24,865 nt of DNA from Clostridiales bacterium (GCA_012519645.1 JAAYPU010000389.1:1-24865), one strand, 5' to 3'. Shown: positions 14,953 to 23,157, counted from the stretch's first letter. Numbers and translations: made by a program. Notes: generated by a model from the sequence alone, not told the origin.

Positions 14953-16191
14953 ATGAAGGATAGTTTGATAAGAGAATGCATTGAAGATACTCGTTTGAAA
15001 ATCAAAATGTCAGATGAGAAATATGTGGACAAGGATGTCATAGAAATTATAGAAAGCATTGTACTGGCAAAAACAAAAGAAACGGGTTTGGGATACAGAG
15101 ATAAAAAGGAAATAATTGATATTGTCTTTAATTCAACGCGAAAAGACTTGGATATATTGCAGCCTTATGCTGAAGATTACGAGGTTACGGAGATAATGGT
15201 AAATGGACCTGATAATATCTTTATTGAGAAAAATGGAAAGATCCAGAGAGTAAATGAAAAATTCTCTGATTGTGCTCAGCTGGAAGAGGTAATTAGGCGT
15301 GTGGCTGCTAAAGTACACAGAGAGATTAATGATTTGAACCCCATAGTAGATGCAAGATTGGATGATGGAGCACGTGTAAATGCAGTTTATAAAAATATTG
15401 CTCTTAATGGGCCGATCCTTACAATCAGAAAGTTTCCAAAGAAAAGCATTACTATGAAAGATCTTATAATGTTTGAGACTATTTCGCCTTTAGCTGCCGA
15501 AGTGCTGCAGAAATTAGTTCAAGCTCGATATAATATTTTCATTTCAGGTGGTACAAGCTCAGGAAAAACTACATTTTTGAATGTTCTGTCTAATTTTATC
15601 CCACCTGAGGAACGAATTATTACTATAGAAGATTCTGCAGAATTAAAGATTGAAAACATTGATAATATCGTTGCTTTAGAAACTAAGAATGCAAATGTGC
15701 AAGGCAAAGGCGAGGTTACTATCAGGCAGTTAATAAAGACATCCTTAAGGATGCGTCCTGACAGGATCATCGTAGGAGAAGTTCGCGGGGCAGAGGCATT
15801 GGATATGCTCCAGGCAATGAATACCGGGCATGATGGTTCTCTTTCGACAGGACACGCCAACTCACCGCAAGGAATGTTGAGCAGATTAGAGACTATGGTA
15901 TTGATGGCAGCTGATATTCCTCTGGATGCTATCCGCAAGCAAATTGCTTCGGCAATAGATATAATAGTGCATTTAGGCCGCCTTAATGACAAGACACGAA
16001 GAGTTTTAGAGATTTCTGAGGTGGAATCCTTCAAAGACGGTGAAATTATTTTAAATCCTCTTTTCAAGTTTCAGCGTTTAGAGGAAAAGGGTATCGTGAT
16101 TAATAGCCTGCTCCCTACGGGAAATAAGCTTAAAAATACGGACAAGCTTCAAATGGCAGGCATTCAATGGAAGGATATATTAAATGAATGA
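14953..16191 (+). CDS. cpaF: CpaF/TadA secretion ATPase of the Tad pilus
   Basis: 412 aa from ATG 14953 (GGGAG at 14937-14941, 11 bases upstream; TTG 14935 in the end of tadZ is an alternative). The hexameric type II/IV secretion ATPase powers pilus assembly at the cytoplasmic face. Walker A GGTSSGKTTF (residue 199 on), Asp box ITIEDSAEL, Walker B RPDRIIVGEVRG (about 270), His box GHDGSLSTGHANS (about 292) are all intact. The N-terminal domain contains EITEIMVNG-like VTEIMVNGPDNIFIEKNGKI, as in CpaF. Length and motifs are normal for the family. The end overlaps the TadB start by 8 bases. Confidence 0.96.
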   Translation: MKDSLIRECIEDTRLKIKMSDEKYVDKDVIEIIESIVLAKTKETGLGYRDKKEIIDIVFNSTRKDLDILQPYAEDYEVTEIMVNGPDNIFIEKNGKIQRVNEKFSDCAQLEEVIRRVAAKVHREINDLNPIVDARLDDGARVNAVYKNIALNGPILTIRKFPKKSITMKDLIMFETISPLAAEVLQKLVQARYNIFISGGTSSGKTTFLNVLSNFIPPEERIITIEDSAELKIENIDNIVALETKNANVQGKGEVTIRQLIKTSLRMRPDRIIVGEVRGAEALDMLQAMNTGHDGSLSTGHANSPQGMLSRLETMVLMAADIPLDAIRKQIASAIDIIVHLGRLNDKTRRVLEISEVESFKDGEIILNPLFKFQRLEEKGIVINSLLPTGNKLKNTDKLQMAGIQWKDILNE

Positions 16192-17104
16192 AAATTTATT
16201 AAGATATGCATTGCTCATAGTATTTATTATAGTTGTGGTTGTCTTTATTATCAAAGAGTCTTCAGGAAAGGAAGAACATTCAGAAAAGGTAAATTCTTTA
16301 TTTCCGAAATCTTTAATTATGCAGGATAAAAATAAAAGGCATCACGGAAAAAATAATCTGTCGGTTAATTATAATATTTATATTTATGCTCCGAAAGAAA
16401 AGGCTTTAATAATTCTGAAATCGGCATTTGTTTTATATATTGCAGCTTTTATATTCTATCAAAATATTTTTTTAGCTTTACTGTTTTCAGGGCTGTCAGT
16501 TTTTAGTCCTAAATTATTTGAAAAAAGTCTGATAGAAAAGCGGAAAGCAGAATTAAATCTTCAGTTTAAGGATGCACTGTATTCTCTATCTTCCTTAATA
16601 GCCGCGGGAAAACAAATGCCGCAAGCTATTAAAGAAACAGAAAAGAATCTAAGGTTAATTTATCAGGAAAAAGCTTATATCATAAAAGAATTCAATTATA
16701 TGATAAAAAGGATCGAGGAAACAAACGAAAGCGTTGAGGACATATTGCTGGATTTTGCTTTGCGGACGGGGATAGAGGATATAATAAATTTTGCTGATAT
16801 ATATATTGCCTGCCGTACAACCGGAGGAGATCTGGAATCAGTTATTAATAAGACTTCTCAGGTAATTTTAGAAAAGATAAATATACGTCAGGAAATAGAT
16901 ACTATAATGGCTCAGAAGAAATACGAGGCACTTATTTTGACGGCGATGCCTTTTATTATAATATTATTCCTTACATTTATTTCACCGGGTTATTTGGATA
17001 GAATGTATACCACTCTTTCGGGAAGGTTAATCATGACAATAGGGTTGACGGCAATAGGCGCGGCATATCTATGGGGTCAAAAAATTACTGATATAGAGGT
17101 TTAA
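16184..17104 (+). CDS. tadB: TadB-like type II secretion F-domain platform protein
   Basis: 306 aa, ATG inside the end of cpaF. Helix at residues 7-23, a pair of helices at about 82-105, then the cytosolic F domain (LNLQFKDALYSLSSLIAAGKQMPQAIKET; GGDLESVINKTSQVI) and two C-terminal helices (about 245-262 and 280-297). The pattern FKDALxxLSSLIAAG matches GspF-family inner-membrane platform proteins which pair with the CpaF ATPase. Only one base separates it from tadC. Confidence 0.92.
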   Translation: MNENLLRYALLIVFIIVVVVFIIKESSGKEEHSEKVNSLFPKSLIMQDKNKRHHGKNNLSVNYNIYIYAPKEKALIILKSAFVLYIAAFIFYQNIFLALLFSGLSVFSPKLFEKSLIEKRKAELNLQFKDALYSLSSLIAAGKQMPQAIKETEKNLRLIYQEKAYIIKEFNYMIKRIEETNESVEDILLDFALRTGIEDIINFADIYIACRTTGGDLESVINKTSQVILEKINIRQEIDTIMAQKKYEALILTAMPFIIILFLTFISPGYLDRMYTTLSGRLIMTIGLTAIGAAYLWGQKITDIEV

Positions 17105-17105
17105 A

Positions 17106-18566
17106 ATGCTGGTAACATTTTTAAGTACGTGTTTTTTTCTTTTAAGCATAGGCATCTTTATTTATTCGGGAAAAAGACATAAATTGAAATATAACGTGAT
17201 ACCAAAAACATGGATGGATTTTTTATATCCTGCAGCTTCTTTTTTGGTGGACGTTTTACCGGAGGGGTTCTTTGGGTCACCGAAGATACTAAGACTAAAG
17301 TATATGGAGTTGTATGGCGAGAAGGATTGTGAAAAGTATATTTATGCTTCCAGATTAAAAACAGCGGCAATTTTCTATCTTATTATAATTTTATTTTCTT
17401 TTGTCATAGCCGCGGCTTCATATCAAGAACAATATACAGTTAAAGAAATTTCAACATTAGAGAGACCTGAATGGGGAAAAGGAGATTATACTTTTCATGC
17501 ACAAGCTGTTATGGATTTTGAGGGTGAAAAATTTAAAGATGACATAGCATTAAATGTTAATGAACGATTACTGACAGAGGAAGAAATTTATGCGGCTATT
17601 GATAAAACAAAGCTGAGAATAAATACAGAAATATTAGGTAAGAATGAAAACCTGTATTCTGTCTATCTGCCTTTAAAGCTGTATTCCATAGATGAAAATA
17701 CAAAAGTAAAAATACAATGGAAATCTGACTGTCCTGATTTAATTGACGCAAGAGGATATGTCTATTCAGAAAGAATAGAGAAAAGTGAGGATGTAATATT
17801 AACGGCACAATTAAAGCTGCAAAATGTTACGGAAGTCTATGATGTTAAAATAACTATCATACCCTTTGAATCAGGCGCATCCTTAGATGAAATTTTAAGA
17901 ATGAAGGTTGGCAAAATGATAGAAGCAATCAATAGCAGCAGCAGTACGGATCATCTTTTACTGCCGGATACCTTTGAAAACATTGAAATCACATGGTTTA
18001 CGAGAAAAGAAAATACCACTGTTTCAATACTTGTCATTATGTTTGTTTTACTTTTGATATTATTTTTAGGAAAGTATGAAAAGCTTAATAATGAAATAAA
18101 AAGGAAAAGGCTTGAAATAGAAAAGGATTTTCCGGATTTTATTTGTAAGCTGGTATTGCTTTTGAATGCAGGATTTATTGTACAAAGCGCTTTGGAGAAA
18201 ATAGCGGATGATTATAATAAATATTTCATTAATAATAAGAAAAAACCGTTATATGATGAATTGACCCAAGCCATCAGAAATGTAAAGGAAAGCAATGCAT
18301 CAATAATAACCGAATTAAAGGATTTTGCGTCACGAAGCCAGGTTAAAGAGGTTATGCGTTTTGTTGCAATTATAAGCGAGAATATACATTTAGGGAGCGC
18401 TTTGACCGATAAGCTGCAATACGAAGCGGATATGATATGGCAGCAGCGTAAAAGCAGGGCAGAAGAATTAGGCAAAATTGCCGAAACAAAATTAACGTTT
18501 CCACTGGTTATTCTTTTACTGGTATTAATGGTCATAATAATGACACCCGCGTTTATGGAAATGTAA
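17106..18566 (+). CDS. tadC: TadC-like F-domain protein with a large external insertion
   Basis: 486 aa, well over the about 300 of ordinary TadC. Helices at about 4-20 and 86-105, then some 200 extracytoplasmic residues (106-304), a helix at 305-322, a cytosolic F domain (KDFPDFICKLVLLLNAGFIV; RSQVKEVMRFVAIISENIHLG) and a C-terminal helix. Residues about 165-252 of the insert read like a bacterial Ig-like fold of the aBig type: NLYSVYLPLKL, VKIQWKSDCPDLIDARGYV, DVILTAQLKL, YDVKITI; a second strand pair follows (ENIEITWFTR). I recall similar inserts in other clostridial Tad F proteins but cannot confirm it here. It overlaps nothing and ends just before repeat block D. Confidence 0.9.
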   Translation: MLVTFLSTCFFLLSIGIFIYSGKRHKLKYNVIPKTWMDFLYPAASFLVDVLPEGFFGSPKILRLKYMELYGEKDCEKYIYASRLKTAAIFYLIIILFSFVIAAASYQEQYTVKEISTLERPEWGKGDYTFHAQAVMDFEGEKFKDDIALNVNERLLTEEEIYAAIDKTKLRINTEILGKNENLYSVYLPLKLYSIDENTKVKIQWKSDCPDLIDARGYVYSERIEKSEDVILTAQLKLQNVTEVYDVKITIIPFESGASLDEILRMKVGKMIEAINSSSSTDHLLLPDTFENIEITWFTRKENTTVSILVIMFVLLLILFLGKYEKLNNEIKRKRLEIEKDFPDFICKLVLLLNAGFIVQSALEKIADDYNKYFINNKKKPLYDELTQAIRNVKESNASIITELKDFASRSQVKEVMRFVAIISENIHLGSALTDKLQYEADMIWQQRKSRAEELGKIAETKLTFPLVILLLVLMVIIMTPAFMEM

Positions 18567-18575
18567 TTTCTAACT

Positions 18576-18838
18576 AAGTCCGGAGTCCGAAGTACGGTGT
18601 CTGGTCTCAGGTGTCAGGAATAGTGATTAGTGGTTAGTGATTAGTGATTTGGGTCTTCGGTCTGGAGTCCTGCGTCTGATGATGCTTCGCATCAGTTCAA
18701 TTGATAATTGACAATTGAAAATTGGCAATTAATGTAGAAATTTTGCATAAGCAAAATTTCCTCCTTCAATCATAAATCATAAATCTTAAATTAACTTATA
18801 CTGTGCGAAGCACATATTCACATTGTTCCGAAGGAACA
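18576..18838. repeat. Repeat block D between tadC and flp
   Basis: Fills the gene-free stretch of about 310 bases before the pilin gene. In order: AAGTCCG/GTCTCAG heptamers (18576-18617); TAGTGAT heptamers (18621-18648); TTCGGTC-type heptamers (18649-18676); hairpin TGATGC-TTC-GCATCA (18680-18694); GAYAATT heptamers (18696-18730); palindrome with perfect 10-bp arms GAAATTTTGC (18737-18746 with 18751-18760); CATAAAT heptamers (18771-18791); hairpins TGTGC-GAA-GCACA (18802-18814) and TGTTCC-GAA-GGAACA (18824-18838). No coding sequence seen. Confidence 0.9.
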
Positions 18839-18877
18839 TATTTAATCAGTTATATCAGTTTTAAGGGGGGATTTTAA

Positions 18878-19051
18878 ATGCTCAAAAAATTTATAACGTA
18901 CATCAGAAATGAAAGAGGTATGGAAATGGTTCAGGTGGCCATACTCATAGGTATCGCAATTGGCATAGGTGTATTGTTTAAAAGCCAGATAGGAAATTTT
19001 ATTAATGGCATATTTGATGCGCTGGTCAACAGCGATTATACCAGTATGTAG
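18878..19051 (+). CDS. flp: Flp-type (type IVb) prepilin
   Basis: 57 aa, starting at ATG 18878 with a strong AAGGGGGG ribosome site (18863-18870) 7 bases upstream. A short charged leader (MLKKFITYIRNERG) is followed by MEMVQVAILIGIAIGIGVLF, the hydrophobic helix, and a small polar tail (FINGIFDALVNSDYTSM). Cleavage is expected after G14. This is the Flp1 form seen in clostridia; the Glu is at +2 (MEMVQ), not +5 as in the classical Flp prepilins. It is the presumed major pilin. The start of tadE follows 9 bases after its stop. Confidence 0.93.
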   Translation: MLKKFITYIRNERGMEMVQVAILIGIAIGIGVLFKSQIGNFINGIFDALVNSDYTSM

Positions 19052-19060
19052 GTGCAAATA

Positions 19061-19633
19061 ATGAACTCTAATGGCAGAATATTGAATAACAGAGGAAGTG
19101 CAATGGTTGAAACTGCAATTGTGTTTCCTTTGGTAATAATGACTTTGATTGCCGTTATTTTTATTCTGATACATATGTATAATCATACATGTACACAATC
19201 AATCGTTGATATGTCATCCGAAAAAAGTGGATACTACTTGACCGGGACAATAGAAAGTAATTATCTGCCCAAGGCTGAAAACCGCCTATATTACAGCTTT
19301 GAAAATAATACAGACGAATTAAGGAGTATGAAGGCTTACACTGCATGGTATATGGAGCGATTTTCGTTAAACAGGGAAAAAACGGTAGATGCCGAGTACT
19401 TTTATCATTTTTTATGTCCGAGAGTGGAAGTATCAGTTCAAATGCCTTATGATTTACCATTTTTCCAAAAGGGACAAAGGACTCGGAATAAAACAATTAA
19501 TGGAAGCTATTTTATTCATTATGAAGCCGAGTTTATAAGAAATATGGATTTGATTGCGGATGCAGCGTACGAAGGTATCGATAATATTTTTGAGGAAGCG
19601 GCTCAAAAGTCAAAATCAATAGGGAAAAAGTAA
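19061..19633 (+). CDS. tadE: TadE-like pseudopilin
   Basis: 190 aa from ATG 19061, chosen because AGGTG (19050-19054) overlapping the flp stop lies 6 bases before it; the in-frame GTG 19052 is part of that site. N-terminus NNRGSAMVETAIVFPLVIMTL is the TadE motif: cleavage after G12 with Glu at mature +5 (SAMVE), then one hydrophobic helix. The remaining about 150 residues are extracytoplasmic and lack Cys pairs apart from two scattered Cys. Minor pilin or assembly factor of the Tad pilus. Gap of 13 bases to the next gene. Confidence 0.9.
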   Translation: MNSNGRILNNRGSAMVETAIVFPLVIMTLIAVIFILIHMYNHTCTQSIVDMSSEKSGYYLTGTIESNYLPKAENRLYYSFENNTDELRSMKAYTAWYMERFSLNREKTVDAEYFYHFLCPRVEVSVQMPYDLPFFQKGQRTRNKTINGSYFIHYEAEFIRNMDLIADAAYEGIDNIFEEAAQKSKSIGKK

Positions 19634-19646
19634 GGGGTATGGGATA

Positions 19647-22076
19647 TTGTATAAAATAATAGCTGAAAGCAGAGGATCTGTTTCCATTTTTTTATGTATA
19701 ATATTCCTCTGTTTTGTTGTATTAGTATGTGTATTGACAGAAGCTGCAGCATTGAGGACTGCTGAAATACAGGCACAAAGGACCATAGATATGGCCGCTC
19801 GTTCAGTACTTTCCGAATATGACAGGAACTTAAAAAATGAATATGGTATATTTGGATTTGAACAATCGGAAGAGCAGATAGAGTCGAAAATAGCAGCATA
19901 TGCAAATAGAATGCTATCTCATGCAAATATGAAACCATCGGAAGAAAAAGCAATATCATTATATGATTTCAATATTGAAAGCATTTCTGCAGAAAAAGAT
20001 CATTTATCTCTGAATAATCTTTTACTATTCGAAACCCAAATACTTGAATACATGAAATATAGAGCGCCTTTAGGGTATCTATATGATTTTTCGACAGAGA
20101 CAGAAAATCTTAATAAAGCATCGGGTGGTCTTGAATTATTAAATAAATCTGCAGCAGTATTTAAAGAGCTTGCAGCTGTTGACGACCTTATAAATGAATT
20201 GCGAAAGAATAGCGATGGATGGTTTTTTAATAAAAAAGAATTTAATTTATATGAACCTTTTATAAAGAGCTTATGTACACAAGGAAGCGATGAATATGAA
20301 AATAGCCTTTATGGTTTGTTAAGCATATCCCAAAAGGAAGCATTAAGGGAGATGATATATATTCAAAAGGAGATAGAAGAAAAATCTATAAGCTATTTAA
20401 AATCTTTGGATAACCTTGTTCAATACAGATGTACGGATGCTTTGCTGGATGTATTAGATAAAGAAATAAGTTCTGCCAGAAAAGGTGCCTCAAATGTAGA
20501 AGCCATTGCTCAATACAATGAAATGCTTGGTGTTATATCTTCTGAGGCAAGTGAATTGGAGAGAAAAATCAGCAAAATAGAACTGGAAAGCTATAAAGAA
20601 TTTTATCAAACACGTAAGGAGTCATGCGATGCTGCATATGCAATTATAAGGAGGTTAAAAGTATCTGTACAGGATACAAGAAATTTAATAAAAGAAGTAG
20701 AAGCATATATGAGCCAATATGATAGCGAAATTCTTGAATCAGTCAGTAAATCGGTTAGAGACGATATGAATAAGATCAAAGGACTGGTTGATGAAAATGC
20801 TGCGGATAATATTCTAAGCAGTGCGGAAATGAGTATAGCATCTAACAGGATGCTTTTGGAGGATTTGATAGATAGTTTTATCAGTGAATCAGAGATAGAA
20901 AAGCTTGAAGAATCAGCAAAAGCTTTGGCTATGCAAGTGACACCGGAAAATATCAATATGGGAGAAATTAAAACTCAAATACAGGATTTGGTGCAGCAAG
21001 CTGACAGCTATAAGCAGGCAAAAGCTAGTTACAATAACGCATTCCATTTATTTTTAAATTATTACGAAAGTGATTTTACTATAGAACCATTTTCGGCTGA
21101 ACAAATCCGTGAGCTGTTTGGCAGCAGCGCCATAAATAAAAACTATGAAAGTGTACCGGCAGAAATTTCAGAACCGGTTGTTGATAAGCAAGACAAAACG
21201 AATAAAAGACTAATAAACGAATATATAATACACAATCTGCCTTCTCAATTATTAAGCTCTGCAGCTATTGAAAATGAAGAAAGGGAATTTACTAAGATTT
21301 TAAAATCATTCAGGGAGAAATATTTAAATGCGGATGCCATAAGGAATAATCTATACGTAAATGAATATATTTTGACTCATTTTAAAAGTCATATAAGTAC
21401 TGACGAAAAGAAAAGTTTTTTTGATAATGAAACGGAATATATTTTATACGGTAATTTCAGCGACAATGACAATTTCATAGCATTTAAGTCCAATCTTTTT
21501 CTAGTAAGGGGAGGTATGAATTTACTTCATATTTATAGTGACGAAGTGAAGCGAAAGCAGGTAATGGGAGCGGCGGCTGCTGTATCGGGCGGAGTTGGTA
21601 CTTTTTTAACTCAATTTCTGATTGCAACTGCATGGGCGGGAGCTGAAGCGGGATATGATGTGGAAAAGCTTATAAACAAGGAAAAAGTTGCTTTTGTGAA
21701 AACAAAAGAAAGCTGGGTCTTATCCTTTGACAATTTTGTTAACGGAAAGAAGGCGGCGGTAAAAGATAATTCAAACAATGAAGACAACAAAGGCTTTCAA
21801 GTAAATATGTTTTCGTATGAAGACTATTTAAGATTGTTTCTGATTTTAACTAATAAAGACAAGAAGCTGTACCGCATCCTGGATTTAGTGCAAATAAATA
21901 TGAAGGGGCGGCATTACAGGGATTTCGAAACAGGGAACTTTTCAGGCGCATGCCATGTAAAGGCTGCTTTTACGATAAAATATAAGTTTCTAAATCTCAG
22001 TTGGATACCGGATAAAATCAAAAATGAAGTACCTAAGAGAAAATATTTATATGTGGATGTGCAACATGGATACTAA
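19647..22076 (+). CDS. Large Tad-associated exported protein, DUF5702-like
   Basis: 809 aa, TTG start with AAGGGG (19632-19637) 9 bases upstream; no ATG or GTG suits better. N-terminal helix GSVSIFLCIIFLCFVVLVCVL followed by TEAAALRTAEIQAQRTIDMA and YDRNLKNEYGIFGF is the pattern of the DUF5702 proteins coded in clostridial Tad loci, which take the place of TadG. Roughly residues 190-470 are alpha-helical and charged, likely coiled coil (many Glu/Lys, IEEKSISYLKSLDNL and similar). A hydrophobic, Gly/Ala-rich stretch at about 640-675 (AAAVSGGVGTFLTQFLIATA) may be a second membrane segment. Presumably anchored outside the membrane; role in the pilus unknown. Confidence 0.85.
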   Translation: MYKIIAESRGSVSIFLCIIFLCFVVLVCVLTEAAALRTAEIQAQRTIDMAARSVLSEYDRNLKNEYGIFGFEQSEEQIESKIAAYANRMLSHANMKPSEEKAISLYDFNIESISAEKDHLSLNNLLLFETQILEYMKYRAPLGYLYDFSTETENLNKASGGLELLNKSAAVFKELAAVDDLINELRKNSDGWFFNKKEFNLYEPFIKSLCTQGSDEYENSLYGLLSISQKEALREMIYIQKEIEEKSISYLKSLDNLVQYRCTDALLDVLDKEISSARKGASNVEAIAQYNEMLGVISSEASELERKISKIELESYKEFYQTRKESCDAAYAIIRRLKVSVQDTRNLIKEVEAYMSQYDSEILESVSKSVRDDMNKIKGLVDENAADNILSSAEMSIASNRMLLEDLIDSFISESEIEKLEESAKALAMQVTPENINMGEIKTQIQDLVQQADSYKQAKASYNNAFHLFLNYYESDFTIEPFSAEQIRELFGSSAINKNYESVPAEISEPVVDKQDKTNKRLINEYIIHNLPSQLLSSAAIENEEREFTKILKSFREKYLNADAIRNNLYVNEYILTHFKSHISTDEKKSFFDNETEYILYGNFSDNDNFIAFKSNLFLVRGGMNLLHIYSDEVKRKQVMGAAAAVSGGVGTFLTQFLIATAWAGAEAGYDVEKLINKEKVAFVKTKESWVLSFDNFVNGKKAAVKDNSNNEDNKGFQVNMFSYEDYLRLFLILTNKDKKLYRILDLVQINMKGRHYRDFETGNFSGACHVKAAFTIKYKFLNLSWIPDKIKNEVPKRKYLYVDVQHGY

Positions 22077-22080
22077 AAGG

Positions 22081-22269
22081 GTCTCTGGTCTCTGGTCTCA
22101 GGTCTAGGGAGTAGTGATTAGTAATTAGTGATTAGGGTTTTTGTCCGGAGCCCGATGTCTGATGGATGAAAAATGACAGATGATATATGAAAGTTAATGG
22201 TGAAATTTGCCATTAGCAAATTTCTTCCTGGAATCATAAATCATAAATCATAAATCATAAATCTTAAAT
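22081..22269. repeat. Repeat block E inside the Tad locus
   Basis: Starts four bases after the DUF5702 stop. GTCTCTG heptamers (22081-22108); TAGTRAT heptamers (22112-22139); GATGGAT/GACAGAT heptamers (22161-22195); palindrome with perfect 9-bp arms GAAATTTGC (22202-22210 with 22216-22224); four CATAAAT and one CTTAAAT units (22235-22269). It ends 5 bases before the ribosome site of the next gene, so the whole spacer is repeat. Confidence 0.9.
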
Positions 22270-22284
22270 TATCAGGTGATTAAG

Positions 22285-23157
22285 GTGGCAAGATGGTCGG
22301 AAAAAGGGTCGGTATTGGTGGAAACCGCAATAATTCTACCCATATTCATTTTGGCAGTTTTAACTATTGGGTTTATAATGCGGTTGTATTATGTTCAGGA
22401 ATACATGCAGCATGCCTTAGCAGATGAGGTAGGAAGAATTGCTGCAGAGGTTTACTTAAATAGAAAAGTATTTCCAAACGAGGCAGCTAAAATAATTGAA
22501 GAATTTACTCGCATGGATAATAGTGTTGAAAGCTTGCTGCTCAACAGGATGGAGAGCAGATTATCAGAAGAACAGGCAATTGATCTATACTTTTCCCAAA
22601 AACCTGAGATGATCGATTTTCGTTATTTATTCGATGGAAGGCATGAAGATTATGAAAAGCACGGAATATACTTTCTGAATACCGATGATTTAATAGATGC
22701 TGCAATGGCATGTAAAGTTGAAATACCTTTTCCTCTCAAATTTGTTGATGACATTTGCCTCGTTCAGTATGTCGTTGTAAGAGGTTGGACCGGAACAGAA
22801 CGAATAGAAAATCCGATGAGATTTGAAGAAATGCTTAAATCTTCAGCATCGGAAATAGTTTATGTGTTTCCGAGGGCAGGAGAAAGATACCATGAAAAGA
22901 CCTGCATATATATTACGAACTATCCGGTTAAAAAAATACTTACGGAATCAATAAGAAAAAAATATACTGCCTGTCTTATTTGCAATGCTTATAATCTTGA
23001 AAACGGCATGTTTGCTTATGTTTTTGAAGAAAGCGGGGAAGTATTTCATTGCAAGGAGTGCCCATTGGTGGACAGATATATAATTTCCATTGAACAAGAA
23101 GATGCAAAAGCAAAAGGATATACTCCATGTAAAAAATGCAAACCTAAGGAAAATTGA
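22285..23157 (+). CDS. TadE-like pseudopilin with duplicated C-terminal Cys/His module
   Basis: 290 aa from GTG 22285, 6 bases after AGGTG (22274-22278); GTG 22276 overlaps that site. N-terminus EKGSVLVETAIILPIFILAV is a TadE motif with Glu at mature +5. The first 190 residues resemble a TadE ectodomain. The C-terminal about 100 residues contain two copies of a small module: residues about 192-235 (YVFPRAGERYHEKTCIYI ... YTACLICNA) and about 242-288 (YVFEESGEVFHCKECPLV ... AKGYTPCKKCKP). The pattern YHxxxC ... G-x-x-PCxxC resembles the Ada-like zinc-binding module often found at the end of secreted nucleases. Two Cys-metal sites are thus predicted outside the cell; binding is inference. Confidence 0.85.
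   Translation: MARWSEKGSVLVETAIILPIFILAVLTIGFIMRLYYVQEYMQHALADEVGRIAAEVYLNRKVFPNEAAKIIEEFTRMDNSVESLLLNRMESRLSEEQAIDLYFSQKPEMIDFRYLFDGRHEDYEKHGIYFLNTDDLIDAAMACKVEIPFPLKFVDDICLVQYVVVRGWTGTERIENPMRFEEMLKSSASEIVYVFPRAGERYHEKTCIYITNYPVKKILTESIRKKYTACLICNAYNLENGMFAYVFEESGEVFHCKECPLVDRYIISIEQEDAKAKGYTPCKKCKPKEN

Noticed and set aside
15519..16067. 182-codon minus-strand frame opposite cpaF
   Set aside because: It is an antisense shadow of a conserved gene with all CpaF motifs on the plus strand, and the translation resembles no protein I know.
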